Assembly (NCBI GenBank): GCA_028285585.1
Contig: JANQOU010000005.1
Span: 48,055 to 112,054, forward strand
Direction of reading: 5' to 3'
DNA from: Acidimicrobiia bacterium
GTDB taxonomy: Bacteria > Actinomycetota > Acidimicrobiia > Spongiisociales > ZC4RG35
DNA length: 64,000 nt
Shown here: positions 25,403 to 34,385 of the stretch, piece by piece
Layout: each line of letters starts with the position of its first letter
How positions within the stretch are numbered: position 1 is the stretch's first letter
Position numbers and translations under genes: made by a program
The notes under the pieces: generated by a model
Database searches by the model: none
The model's input: the letters and a program-made list of their open reading frames with translations, nothing else
What the model was told of the DNA's origin: nothing

Positions 25403-25734
25403 GGGTTCGTTGCGGAGCTTGCCGGACGCAGTTCGATGTTCCCGGCGCAGGGAGATACGCATGCCCCGTGTGTGGATCGGTCAATGCGGTCCGGGATGCC
25501 GGCGACGGCGCTCAGGATCAGACCCTCGGTGGCTATCAGGCGGCTCCGGGCGTCCCAGGTGCTGGAGCACCTCCGCCGCCACCACCCCCTCCGGCACCGG
25601 ATGCGCCGATGCCGAAGATCCAGTGCCCGGAATGTGAGTTCACTTTTATCGTCGGGAAGATCGCCACGGCCACCTGCCCCAACTGCGCATCCGAGGTAGA
25701 GACGGGGATCGAGCCGGAGGAGCAGGAGAGTTGA
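25399..25734 (+). CDS. Double zinc-ribbon protein
   Basis: A 111-residue protein with two zinc-ribbon modules: residues 5-25 (CGAC...CPVC) and about 76-98 (CPEC...CPNC), joined by a Pro/Gly/Ala linker with a run of eight prolines. The first knuckle resembles an MJ0042-type zinc finger. It probably binds protein or nucleic acid; the partner is unknown. The ATG overlaps the upstream stop and the stop overlaps the next start. Confidence 0.65.
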   Translation: MRVRCGACRTQFDVPGAGRYACPVCGSVNAVRDAGDGAQDQTLGGYQAAPGVPGAGAPPPPPPPPAPDAPMPKIQCPECEFTFIVGKIATATCPNCASEVETGIEPEEQES

Positions 25735-25931
25735 GCAGGCTCGGGCGGTTCGAGGACTACCGCTTCATCGGTGTGCGAGACACGATGGTGGTCTACGACT
25801 GCGACGACGAAGAGCAGTTTGAGGAGCTTTCGGAGCGTGTCGATCAGGAGCAGCTCGTTGAGCGCAAGCTCATCCAGTCGTTTGCTCCCGACACGGTCGA
25901 CGAAGCCAGGAATCGGGGTTTCTGGACCTGA
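25731..25931 (+). CDS. Small conserved-looking protein of unknown function
   Basis: A 66-residue acidic protein ('FEDYRFIGVRDTMVVYDCDD' then 'EEQFEELSERVDQEQL'), no signal or membrane segment. It starts four bases inside the zinc-ribbon gene and ends 6 bp from the convergent hydrolase. The coupling to its neighbours is the main support. Confidence 0.55.
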   Translation: MSRLGRFEDYRFIGVRDTMVVYDCDDEEQFEELSERVDQEQLVERKLIQSFAPDTVDEARNRGFWT

Positions 25932-25937
25932 ATTCGT

Positions 25938-26537
25938 TCAGGGGCTCTCGGTCAACCCTTGGGCGACCAAGTCACCCACTCTCTTGCCTCGCCCGTGGAA
26001 GAAATGGTCCCCGGGGGTGATCAACAGATCGATCGATTGAGCAATGGCGTATGCCGTCAGCGCGTCACCGTCGATCACCTGATCGCGACTGCCCAATATC
26101 AGACGTTTCGGCCCGTCGGGCAGCTCCTCGGGCAGGAGATCTGCCGGAGGAGCGACGCCCACGTAGGGCACCGTTGACTCGTTGGCGGCGATCCAGGAGA
26201 GGGTTGTGCTGGCACCAAAAGACCAGCCCGCAATTGAGACAGGGAGCCCTCGCGTCTCCGCGTGTGCAACGGCGGACGTTATGTCCTCCAACTCACCCTT
26301 TCCGTGGTCGTGCTCACCGGAGCTGGCTCCGGTGCCGCGGAAGTTGAAGCGCAGCACGGTCAACCCGTGTGCCACCAGCTGGCCGGCTATGGCGATCATC
26401 AGCGGAGCATTCATCGATCCACCGTGCAACGGGTGGGGATGACAGAAAACGGTCATCCCAAGCGGTGACTCGGGGGAATCGATTCGAGCCTCCAGCGTTA
26501 ACCCATCTGAGGTGCTGAGCGTCAGTCGTTCGGTCAT
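25938..26537 (-). CDS. Alpha/beta hydrolase (dienelactone hydrolase/YdeN-like)
   Basis: A 199-residue alpha/beta hydrolase. The nucleophile elbow is 'AGWSFGAST' (G-x-S-x-G), the oxyanion region 'FCHPHPLHGGSM', the acid is in 'LGSRDQVIDGD' and the catalytic His in 'TPGDHFFHGRG'. Resembles the short 'alpha/beta superfamily hydrolase' group with CHPHP motif. Its ATG overlaps the stop of a 30-codon frame just upstream. Confidence 0.82.
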   Translation of the reverse strand: MTERLTLSTSDGLTLEARIDSPESPLGMTVFCHPHPLHGGSMNAPLMIAIAGQLVAHGLTVLRFNFRGTGASSGEHDHGKGELEDITSAVAHAETRGLPVSIAGWSFGASTTLSWIAANESTVPYVGVAPPADLLPEELPDGPKRLILGSRDQVIDGDALTAYAIAQSIDLLITPGDHFFHGRGKRVGDLVAQGLTESP

Positions 26538-26626
26538 GTCAGGAGGCGCAACAGCCAGATGGCCGAGGCAACCAGGATCACGACGGCCAGGATTGCCGAG
26601 TAGATGAGCAGCCAGCGGGTTTGCAT
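26534..26626 (-). CDS. 30-residue transmembrane microprotein
   Basis: A short frame MQTRWLLIYSAILAVVILVA... that is almost entirely one hydrophobic helix. Its TGA overlaps the ATG of the hydrolase (ATGA), and TACCCT lies 9 nt before its ATG, matching the leaderless promoter pattern of the window. Possibly it is mainly a coupling leader for the hydrolase. Function unknown. Confidence 0.45.
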   Translation of the reverse strand: MQTRWLLIYSAILAVVILVASAIWLLRLLT

Positions 26627-26687
26627 CGGCCGGAAAGGGTAACTCCGGGTGGAACTAGGCTCGTCTCGAAGACAGGAAAGGTCAGGT

Positions 26688-28046
26688 TTGCACGACATCG
26701 TCATCGTGGGCGGCGGTCCCGGCGGATACGCCTCGGCGCTGTATGCCCACAACTTCGGTCTGGATGTCGCTTTGGTGGAGAAGGACCGCCCTGGCGGCAC
26801 CTGCCTCATCAGGGGTTGTATCCCAGCCAAGCAGTGGCTTCACATAGCCGAGGTGTATTCGACAGTCAGTCATGCAGCCGAGTTTGGCGTGGTGGCATCG
26901 CAGCCCGAGATGGATTGGCCGGCAGCTCTCGCTAGGAAGAACCAGACAGTTGAGGGGTTGGTTCGAGGTCTCGGCGGCCTGCTCAAGAAGCGCGGTGTGG
27001 AAGTCATTGAGGGGTTCGGGAAGATAAGCGGATCCGGCCGTGTCGAGGTCAGCGACGGCACCCAACTCGAGGGTGGCACCATCATCCTCGCCACCGGGTC
27101 ACACGCCCGCACCATCCCTGGCTACGAGATCGACGGGACCAGGATCGTCACCTCGGACCACGCTCTGGACTGGGAGTCGCAACCAGAACGGGTTGCGATC
27201 ATCGGAGGAGGGGTGATCGGGTGCGAGTTCGCCTCGTTCCTGGTCGACGTGGGCAGTGAAGTTCACGTGTTCGAGATGCTTGATCAGATCGTCCCAGGCA
27301 CCGATGCCGAGACCGCAAAGGCCCTTCAGCGCCAGCTCCAGAAGCGCGGGGTCAAGTTCCACCTCGGTGTCGGTGTGGGACCGGCGGAGATGACTGATGA
27401 CGGTGTCCGAGTCCCGTTTGGCGATGAGGCGGTCGATGTCGACGTGGTGCTGGTGTCGGTCGGCCGAGGTCCCAACACGGCAGATGTTGGCCTTGACAAG
27501 ACGAGCGCCGTCGTGGATCGCGGGTTCGTCGAGGTCGACTCCAACATGCAGACGGCCCAGCCTGGCCTATACGCCGTCGGGGACATCGTGGCCGGCACCC
27601 CGCAGCTGGCACACGTCGGCTTCGCCGAGGCCATCGCCGCAGTCACTCACATCGCCACCGGGGAGAGCCGGCCCGTCGACTACCGGGCCATCCCTCGTGT
27701 CACCTACACACACCCAGAAGTGGCGGAGGTCGGGCTCACGGCTGCCGAGGCCGAGGCCCAGGGGCTCGATGTCGAGGTCACAAAGCACGCGCTCAACGGT
27801 GTGGGCAGGGCGATCATCCTTGGCCAGAACCAGGGGCACGCCAAAGTGGTGTCGGTTAAGGACGGCCCAATCGTCGGTGCCAGCGTCGTGGGAGCCCAGG
27901 CCGGTGAGATGATCCACGAGTTGATGTACTCGGTCGGCTGGGAGGCGTTGCCCGAGGAGGCAGCGGCTTTCATTCATGCCCATCCCACGCTTTCCGAGGT
28001 GATTGGTGAGACACTGATGGCTTCGGCGGGCAGAAGCCTGCACTGA
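26688..28046 (+). CDS. lpdA: Dihydrolipoyl dehydrogenase (E3)
   Basis: A 452-residue pyridine-nucleotide disulfide oxidoreductase. FAD site GGGPGG (residues 8-13), redox-active cysteines C39 and C44 in 'GGTCLIRGCIPAK', NAD site 'IIGGGVIGCEF', second FAD block 'YAVGDIV', and the C-terminal His-Glu dyad region 'IHAHPTLSEV'. It reoxidises the lipoyl group of 2-oxoacid dehydrogenase complexes. TTG 26688 is used because GGAAAGG lies 8 nt upstream and homologues start here. First gene of the lipoate operon. Confidence 0.93.
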   Translation: MHDIVIVGGGPGGYASALYAHNFGLDVALVEKDRPGGTCLIRGCIPAKQWLHIAEVYSTVSHAAEFGVVASQPEMDWPAALARKNQTVEGLVRGLGGLLKKRGVEVIEGFGKISGSGRVEVSDGTQLEGGTIILATGSHARTIPGYEIDGTRIVTSDHALDWESQPERVAIIGGGVIGCEFASFLVDVGSEVHVFEMLDQIVPGTDAETAKALQRQLQKRGVKFHLGVGVGPAEMTDDGVRVPFGDEAVDVDVVLVSVGRGPNTADVGLDKTSAVVDRGFVEVDSNMQTAQPGLYAVGDIVAGTPQLAHVGFAEAIAAVTHIATGESRPVDYRAIPRVTYTHPEVAEVGLTAAEAEAQGLDVEVTKHALNGVGRAIILGQNQGHAKVVSVKDGPIVGASVVGAQAGEMIHELMYSVGWEALPEEAAAFIHAHPTLSEVIGETLMASAGRSLH

Positions 28047-28057
28047 GAGGAGAAGTT

Positions 28058-29473
28058 TTGGCCACGACCGTATCGATGCCCCAGCTGGGTGAGACCGTCA
28101 CGGAGGGGACGATCCTCAAGTGGGCAAAGCAGGTCGGCGAGGAGATCACCGAGGACGAAGTCCTCGTCGAGATCTCAACTGACAAGGTGGACACCGAGGT
28201 GCCGTCACCGGTTTCCGGGACTGTCCTCGAGATTCTGGTTGCTGAAGGCGACACGGTCGAGGTCGGGGTCGACTTGGTGGTGATCGGTGACGCTGGAGAG
28301 GCATCAAGCGCTCCAGCGGAACCCGCCGCCGAGCCAGAGCCTGCGGCCGCGGTTGAGCCCGAACCCGCAGCTGAGCTGCATCCAGCGTCGGAGACTCCTG
28401 CCGGGGCCGACACTGGTTTCGAAGCGAGTGGTGTCCCGACCGACGAGGAGGTTGAGGCTTTCTTCGCCGAGCCGATGGCCGACGACTCGAGCCCGCAGCT
28501 GCTGTCGCCAGTGGTGAGACGCCTGGTCCGGGAGAACCAGCTCGATGTGTCTCAGATCGCCGGCACCGGCCAGGGAGGCCGCATCACGAGAAGGGATGTC
28601 GAAGCACACCTGGCGGGCGGACCGAGCAGTGAGCCCGAGGCAGCGCCCACCCCATCGGAGGAGCAGGTCCCAGCGGCTCCGCAGCCAGAGCCAGCAGTTG
28701 CCGAGCCCGAGCCGGCACCGGTCAAGCCGACCCCTGCCCCGGTCGCGGCCAGTGGTGCCGAGACGGTCGACCTCGACCGGCTGAGGGTGCGGATTGCCGA
28801 GAACAACGTTCATGCCAAGGCCACCGCTGCACACGTTTGGACTTCTGTGGAGGTCGACTTCGAGCGAGTGGAGAGGGTCCGCCAGGCGAACAAGGCCAGG
28901 TTCAAAGCCGACGAGGGTTTCTCACTGACTTACCTACCTTTCATCTCGAGAGCAACCATCGACGCCCTCAAGGCCTATCCGGTGGTCAACAGCGCCTTCA
29001 ACCTCGAGGAGAAGACAGCCACCTTCTACAAGAAAGTCGACCTCGGCATTGCCATCGACCTCAATCAGGGTGGCCTCATCGTCGCCCGGGTGCGCAACGC
29101 CGACGGGCTGCGGCTGGTTGGCATCGCGAGGGAGATCAAGGACCTTGCCGAGCGGGGCCGGGCCAACAAGCTCGGGGTCGATGACGTGACCGGCGCAACC
29201 TTCACCATCACCAACCCCGGCCCATTCGGTTCGTTCATGTCAGCGCCCATCATCAACGTGCCAAATGTGGCCATCCTGTCGACCGACACGGTGACCAAGC
29301 GGCCGACTGTGATCACGACGCCCGAAGGGCAGGACATGATCGCCATTCGCCACATCGGCTACCTGGGCCTGTCTTGGGATCACCGTGCCTTCGACGGATC
29401 GACCGCAGTGCTGTTCTTGCGCCGGATCAAGGAGAATCTGGAGACCTGGGACTGGGAGCAAGAGCTGGCGTGA
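28058..29473 (+). CDS. 2-oxoacid dehydrogenase E2 (dihydrolipoyl acyltransferase)
   Basis: A 471-residue E2 with one N-terminal lipoyl domain (lipoyl-lysine K43 in STDKVDTEV), an Ala/Pro/Glu-rich linker, a peripheral-subunit-binding domain ('SPVVRRLVRENQLDVSQIAG'), a second linker and the acyltransferase domain with the 'LSWDHRAFDGS' active-site block (His and Asp). It transfers succinyl, acetyl or branched acyl groups to CoA; which E1 it serves cannot be told because none is encoded here. TTG start with GAGGAG. It overlaps the lipBA gene by four bases. Confidence 0.9.
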   Translation: MATTVSMPQLGETVTEGTILKWAKQVGEEITEDEVLVEISTDKVDTEVPSPVSGTVLEILVAEGDTVEVGVDLVVIGDAGEASSAPAEPAAEPEPAAAVEPEPAAELHPASETPAGADTGFEASGVPTDEEVEAFFAEPMADDSSPQLLSPVVRRLVRENQLDVSQIAGTGQGGRITRRDVEAHLAGGPSSEPEAAPTPSEEQVPAAPQPEPAVAEPEPAPVKPTPAPVAASGAETVDLDRLRVRIAENNVHAKATAAHVWTSVEVDFERVERVRQANKARFKADEGFSLTYLPFISRATIDALKAYPVVNSAFNLEEKTATFYKKVDLGIAIDLNQGGLIVARVRNADGLRLVGIAREIKDLAERGRANKLGVDDVTGATFTITNPGPFGSFMSAPIINVPNVAILSTDTVTKRPTVITTPEGQDMIAIRHIGYLGLSWDHRAFDGSTAVLFLRRIKENLETWDWEQELA

Positions 29474-31140
29474 CCTTGCTACGCACCAGATGGCTGGGCC
29501 GGCTTCCGTACGCCGAGGCCTGGGATCTGCAACGGGCGTTCCACGAGGGGAGAGTGAGGGGACGGAGCGCCGACGACTACCTGTTCCTCGTCGAGCATCC
29601 TCCGGTCTTCACCATTGGCCGCAACGGTGACGGCTCGAATCTCCTCGTCGACCGAGCTTCGCTTACCGACGCCGAGGTGCATCATGTCGATCGGGGAGGT
29701 GACATCACGTTCCACGGCCCAGGGCAGCTGGTTGGCTACCCGATCCTGGAGCTGGCCGACCCCAAGCAGATCGTCCCCTACGTCCGGCGTCTCGAAGAGG
29801 TTCTGATCCGCACCATGGCCGATTTCGGCGTCACCGGATGGCGCGAAGAAGGTCTCACCGGGGTGTGGACTGAGCACGGCAAGGTCGCCGCCATCGGGGT
29901 TCGGGTGTCTCGCAAAGTGACGATGCACGGCTTCGCACTCAATCTCGACCCAGACATGGGCTTCTTCACCCGAATGAACCCGTGCGGCATCACCGATCGG
30001 GAGGTGACCAGCCTCTCGGAGATACTTGGCCGCAAAGTCAGCCTTCAAGAGGCAGTTGATGTTCTCGTCCCTCATTTCGCCGACGTTTTTGGGTACGAGA
30101 AGTCGGAGACCCAACTCGCGGCTTTTGCGCGGGGCCAGGGGAAGGTCCCGGCCTTCGAAGTAGACCGGCTGCTGGCCGATGGGACGTTCTCTGCGGAGAA
30201 GCGCAGCGAGGACCCGGTGCTGATCGACGGCAAGCTGCCAGGTGAGCCGGACCGACCCGACTGGATGAAGGTGACGGCGCGCATGGACGCGGACTATCTC
30301 GAGCTGAAGAAGATGATGCGAGGCCTCGAGCTCAACACGGTTTGCGAAGAGGCCAACTGCCCCAACATCTACGAATGCTGGGGGAGTGGCACAGCGACGC
30401 TGATGATCCTGGGTGACAAGTGCACCAGGGCCTGTTCCTTCTGCAACGTGACCACTGGCAAACCGACCGAATTCGACATCTTCGAGCCTTTCCGCGCCGC
30501 AGAGGCGATCGAGAAGATGAGTCTCAAGCACGCCGTGATCACTTCGGTCAATCGCGACGACTTGGAAGACGGTGGTGCCGGCATCTTCGCTCAGACGATC
30601 ACCGAGTCGCGCCGACGCTCACCCAACACGGAGATCGAGGTGTTGATCCCGGACTTCAAGGGAGATCGCGATGCGCTTCAGACCGTGATGGATGCCCGTC
30701 CTGAGGTGCTCAACCACAACTCCGAGACCGTGCTGCGCCTGCAAAGGGACATCAGGACGTCGGCGAATTACGGAAGGTCGCTTGCCTTGTTGTGGCGTGC
30801 CAAGCAGATGAGGCCGGAAGGGCTGAGCAAGTCGGGCCTCATCGTGGGGATGGGGGAGACCCGCGAAGAGGTTCTTGGGATGCTGGCCGACCTGCGTGCT
30901 GTCGGTGTCGACATCATCACCATCGGCCAGTACTTGAGGCCCACGGCGAGGCACCGCCCAATACATCGCTACGTTCACCCCGACGAGTTCGCCGAGTACA
31001 AATCCTTCGGAGAGGGGATGGGGATTCCCCATGTTGAGTCCGGGCCACTGGTCCGATCCAGCTACCACGCCAAGGAGAGTCGTGAGGCTGTGCCGGCGGG
31101 AAACGCAGTCCCGGTGGAGATCGGCGCGAAGAGGCATTGA
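29470..31140 (+). CDS. lipB-lipA: LipB-LipA fusion (octanoyltransferase + lipoyl synthase)
   Basis: One uninterrupted 556-residue frame. Residues 1-about 220 are LipB: 'VDRGGDITFHGPGQLVGYPI', K138 (GKVAAIGVRV) and the thioester cysteine C172 (MNPCGITDREV). Residues about 260-556 are LipA: auxiliary cluster C292/C297/C303, radical-SAM C318-x3-C322-x2-C325, and the RSSYHA end. The product would move octanoate from ACP to the E2 lysine and insert two sulfurs. Normally these are separate proteins of about 220 and 310 residues; here the lengths simply add. GTG start overlaps the E2 stop. Confidence 0.93.
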   Translation: MTLLRTRWLGRLPYAEAWDLQRAFHEGRVRGRSADDYLFLVEHPPVFTIGRNGDGSNLLVDRASLTDAEVHHVDRGGDITFHGPGQLVGYPILELADPKQIVPYVRRLEEVLIRTMADFGVTGWREEGLTGVWTEHGKVAAIGVRVSRKVTMHGFALNLDPDMGFFTRMNPCGITDREVTSLSEILGRKVSLQEAVDVLVPHFADVFGYEKSETQLAAFARGQGKVPAFEVDRLLADGTFSAEKRSEDPVLIDGKLPGEPDRPDWMKVTARMDADYLELKKMMRGLELNTVCEEANCPNIYECWGSGTATLMILGDKCTRACSFCNVTTGKPTEFDIFEPFRAAEAIEKMSLKHAVITSVNRDDLEDGGAGIFAQTITESRRRSPNTEIEVLIPDFKGDRDALQTVMDARPEVLNHNSETVLRLQRDIRTSANYGRSLALLWRAKQMRPEGLSKSGLIVGMGETREEVLGMLADLRAVGVDIITIGQYLRPTARHRPIHRYVHPDEFAEYKSFGEGMGIPHVESGPLVRSSYHAKESREAVPAGNAVPVEIGAKRH

Positions 31141-32234
31141 ACCCGAACGCGTCTGACTATCCGGGTCGTGTCAAGCGGCTTCAAGCGCTCATGGCGGAGC
31201 GAGAGGTGGACGTTGTTCTGCTCTCCATCGGGGCCGACCTGCCTTACTTCACGGGCTATGAGGCAATGCCGTCGGAGCGGCTCACCGTCCTCGTGGTCCG
31301 GCCCGAGTCTGCTCCGGCCATGATCATCCCTCGACTGGAGGTGGCGCGTGTGGAGTCACCTGGGATCGAGGTGCACCCGTGGGACGAGACCGACGATCCG
31401 ATCGCACTTGCCGCCGGAGCCGGTGGCACTCCAAACCGCGTGGCTGTGGGTGATCACATGTGGTCGGCCTTTCTGGTGGGCTTCCAGCAGCGTTGGCCTG
31501 AGGCAAGCTGGGAGAAGGCGTCGTCGTTGACCGGTGAGTTGAGGCTCGTCAAAGACAGCGAAGAGGTGGCTTGCCTGCGCAACGCCGCCCACGGTGTCGA
31601 CCGGGTTATGGCTCGCATCCCGTCCGAGGTTCGGTTCACCGGCCGTACCGAGGCCGAGATCGCACGAGACCTTCGCGAGATGACCGTCGAGGAAGGCCAC
31701 GATGTAGCGGAGTTCGCCATTGTCGGCTCCGGTCCCAACTCGGCTTCTCCTCATCACGAGCCCGGCTCACGAGTGGTGGAGGAAGGGGAAGTGATCGTCT
31801 GTGACTTCGGCGGCAGATGGGGTGGCTACTACTCAGACTCCACGCGGACTTTCGTGGCCGGTGAGCCGAGCGAGTGTCAGGTGGAAGTGCATGCCGCAGT
31901 CCTCGCAGCCAACCGCGTCGGCAAGGAGAAGGCGGGCCCCGGTGTGAGATGTCAAGACGTCGATGCGGCAGCTCGATCAGTGATGGCTGATGCGGCGCTC
32001 GACGAGTACTTCATCCATCGCACAGGCCACGGCATCGGCATGGAGGTCCACGAGCACCCTTACATCGTGGACGGCAACGACGTGGAGTTGCGTCCGGGCA
32101 TGGCCTTCTCAGTCGAGCCGGGTGCCTACATCGCCGGGGATTTCGGAGTGAGGATCGAGGACATAGTCGTTTGCACGGAAGCCGGCGTTGAGACGCTCAA
32201 CGAGTCGGATCGGTCGCTGGTAAACGTCACCTGA
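31137..32234 (+). CDS. M24-family (Xaa-Pro) aminopeptidase
   Basis: A 365-residue creatinase/prolidase-type protein: N-terminal creatinase domain, then the pita-bread domain with all metal ligands visible: two Asp in 'VCDFGGRWGGYYSDSTRT', His in 'HRTGHGIGMEVHEHP', Glu in 'FSVEPGAY' and Glu in 'VRIEDIVV'. It cleaves peptides with proline in second position. TTG start overlaps the lipBA stop (TTGA), so it is the last gene of the lipoate operon. Confidence 0.88.
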   Translation: MNPNASDYPGRVKRLQALMAEREVDVVLLSIGADLPYFTGYEAMPSERLTVLVVRPESAPAMIIPRLEVARVESPGIEVHPWDETDDPIALAAGAGGTPNRVAVGDHMWSAFLVGFQQRWPEASWEKASSLTGELRLVKDSEEVACLRNAAHGVDRVMARIPSEVRFTGRTEAEIARDLREMTVEEGHDVAEFAIVGSGPNSASPHHEPGSRVVEEGEVIVCDFGGRWGGYYSDSTRTFVAGEPSECQVEVHAAVLAANRVGKEKAGPGVRCQDVDAAARSVMADAALDEYFIHRTGHGIGMEVHEHPYIVDGNDVELRPGMAFSVEPGAYIAGDFGVRIEDIVVCTEAGVETLNESDRSLVNVT

Positions 32235-32278
32235 GTCAACTCGGCAGGTGAAGAACAAAGATTAAATTGCGCCGTCAT

Positions 32279-33799
32279 ATGCCGTCGCTGAACCGTCTCG
32301 AACTGGTCGCTCGGCTGGTGTTCGTGGTTGCTGGAGCTGCGATTGCCATCACGATCTGGCCGCTGGTTGCCTCCGCAGATGAGCCCCCGCACGGTGTCGG
32401 CGTCGTCGATGGCGAGACAGGCATCTGGTATCTCCGTGATGCGGGCTCTGGCGAGACATCCTCGTTCTATTTCGGTGATCCTGGGGACTTGCCCTTCAGC
32501 GGCGACTGGGATTGCGATGGTGTCGACACACCGGGGTTGTATCGGGACTCCGATGCTCACGTCTATCTCCGAAACAGCAACACGCAGGGAATTGCTGACA
32601 CGAGATTCTTCTTTGGCAATCCTGGAGACATTCCGATAGCGGGGGACTTCAACGGTGACGGTTGCGACACCGTGTCCATCTATCGACCCTCAGAGGGCCG
32701 AGTGTTCATCATCAACCGCATCGGCAGCGAGTCCGACGGCTTGGGTGACGCTGACCTCTCCTACTACTTCGGCAATCCTGGTGACAAGCCTTTCGTCGGC
32801 GACTTCGATGGCGACGGGGTCGACGAGATCGGTCTTCATCGAGAGTCGACTGGGCTTGTCTACTTTCGGTACACGCACACCCAGGGGGTGGCCGACGAGT
32901 CGTTTGTTTACGGCAACCCGGGGGATGTCATGCTCGCCGCATTGTGGAATCCACCCCATGGATCGGAGACGGTCGGCCTGTTTCGTCCGGGCAACGGGAG
33001 CTTCTATCTGAGCTACGAGAACAAAGCGGGTGTAGCGGACGAGTCGTTCATCTACGGGAACAGCGGCACCCATCCCGTCTCCGGCGCATTCGGCATCCTC
33101 CCCGGTGGAGATGACGAACCGGATCAGGAGATTCACCTTGTCTCGAGATTCACCACGTACCACAGCTGTTGTCAGGCGCGTGTAGCGAACATTCATGTGA
33201 TGGCTGACGAGGTGGATGGCCTGGTGGTCCTCCCGGGTGAGATGTTCGATCTCAACCAGCGAATCGGCCCTCGAACCAAGGCAAAGGGATATGTCGCGGC
33301 TCCGATCCTGCTCAACGGAGAGAGCTACTGCTGCGACCACCCGTTGAACATCGGAGGGGGGACCAGCCAGTTCGGGACCACTCTCTACGCGGCTGTGTTC
33401 TGGGGAGGCTACGACGAGGTGAGCCACAAGCCGCACAGCAGGTACATCTCACGGTATCCACTCGGCGTCGAGGCGACACTCGGTTTCCCGACGCCAAATG
33501 TGATCTTTCGCAACGACTCCGACTTTCCGGTGACCATCTTGACCAGGTACACCCGAACGTCGTTGACCGTTGAACTGTGGGGTAACAACCATCTGCGCAC
33601 GCAGATCGGCTCGCACCGGTTCGGGCGAACCAGCAACTGGGTCTCCAGTCGGGGAGATGTCGAAGCTCGAATCGTCACGGCAAGCGTTTCCGGCTCTGCC
33701 ACCTACTCGGATGGTGGACACGTTGTGGTTCGTCGTTGGGTCACGGTCGCCGGAGCGAGCTCAGTCGAGACTTGGTCGCACACGTACCGCGGTGATTGA
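32279..33799 (+). CDS. Secreted propeller-repeat protein with C-terminal VanW-like domain
   Basis: About 506 residues: signal peptide (LVFVVAGAAIAITIWPLVASA), about five propeller-like repeats of roughly 45-50 residues with the pattern 'YLRNSNTQGIAD..FFFGNPGD.P..GDFNGDG.DT', then a VanW-like domain ('LPGEMFDLNQRIGPRTKAKGY', 'GGGTSQFGTTLYAAVFWGG'). VanW-type domains occur in cell-wall-associated proteins; function is unclear. A TTG four codons upstream is an alternative start. It opens the mau-like cassette and shares its repeat module with the third gene. Confidence 0.8.
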   Translation: MPSLNRLELVARLVFVVAGAAIAITIWPLVASADEPPHGVGVVDGETGIWYLRDAGSGETSSFYFGDPGDLPFSGDWDCDGVDTPGLYRDSDAHVYLRNSNTQGIADTRFFFGNPGDIPIAGDFNGDGCDTVSIYRPSEGRVFIINRIGSESDGLGDADLSYYFGNPGDKPFVGDFDGDGVDEIGLHRESTGLVYFRYTHTQGVADESFVYGNPGDVMLAALWNPPHGSETVGLFRPGNGSFYLSYENKAGVADESFIYGNSGTHPVSGAFGILPGGDDEPDQEIHLVSRFTTYHSCCQARVANIHVMADEVDGLVVLPGEMFDLNQRIGPRTKAKGYVAAPILLNGESYCCDHPLNIGGGTSQFGTTLYAAVFWGGYDEVSHKPHSRYISRYPLGVEATLGFPTPNVIFRNDSDFPVTILTRYTRTSLTVELWGNNHLRTQIGSHRFGRTSNWVSSRGDVEARIVTASVSGSATYSDGGHVVVRRWVTVAGASSVETWSHTYRGD

Positions 33800-33821
33800 G
33801 TCTCAAGGATTGTTGGATACC

Positions 33822-34385
33822 ATGCCGTCCGTGCCGATTCACCTGGGCCTGTTCGTTGCTGCAATGGCCCTGTTGGCGATAGCGGGTTTTGCCAAAGTGT
33901 GGGAACCGATCACCACGGCGGGAGCGTTGCGGGCCGCCGGGTTGCCGTCGAGCTTGGGAATTGTCCGTGGCCTTGGGATAGCGGAGATCGCTACCGGCAC
34001 CTTCGGGATAGTTTTTGGTGGTTCGGCCGTGGCTCTAATTGGTGTTGGGTTCTACAGCGCGTTTGCAGTCTTCGTTTGGTACGCCATCCGCAATGAGCTC
34101 CCCATCTCGAGCTGTGGATGTCTGGGAGCATCGGAGACACCGCCGAGCGCGATACACATAGCGGTCAATGTGGCAATTGTTGGCGTTCTGCTCGTCGCCG
34201 TTGCATCTCCTTTGGACCCCTTTGGCCAGTTGGTCGCCGCACCACTTGGTGAAAGCCTCCTGATGTTGGGTTTCGCAGCTGTGACTGTTTACTTGCTCTA
34301 CGCCCTTGTGACGGTCTTGCCTCGTCAAAGCCCACGCGGCAGCGAGGCCGTGGTGCTCCTGTCTCCCACAAGACGGGCGGGCTAG
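33822..34385 (+). CDS. MauE/DoxX-like redox-associated membrane protein
   Basis: A 187-residue four-helix membrane protein resembling MauE, the membrane protein needed for maturation of the methylamine dehydrogenase light chain. Features: 'AGFAKVWEPI' first-helix end, repeated hydrophobic segments, and a cysteine pair in 'SSCGCLG' between helices, suited to pass electrons or disulfides. A GTG at 33792 overlapping the previous stop is an alternative start. Its stop overlaps the GTG of the MauA-like gene (TAGTG), strongly linking the two. Confidence 0.75.
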   Translation: MPSVPIHLGLFVAAMALLAIAGFAKVWEPITTAGALRAAGLPSSLGIVRGLGIAEIATGTFGIVFGGSAVALIGVGFYSAFAVFVWYAIRNELPISSCGCLGASETPPSAIHIAVNVAIVGVLLVAVASPLDPFGQLVAAPLGESLLMLGFAAVTVYLLYALVTVLPRQSPRGSEAVVLLSPTRRAG

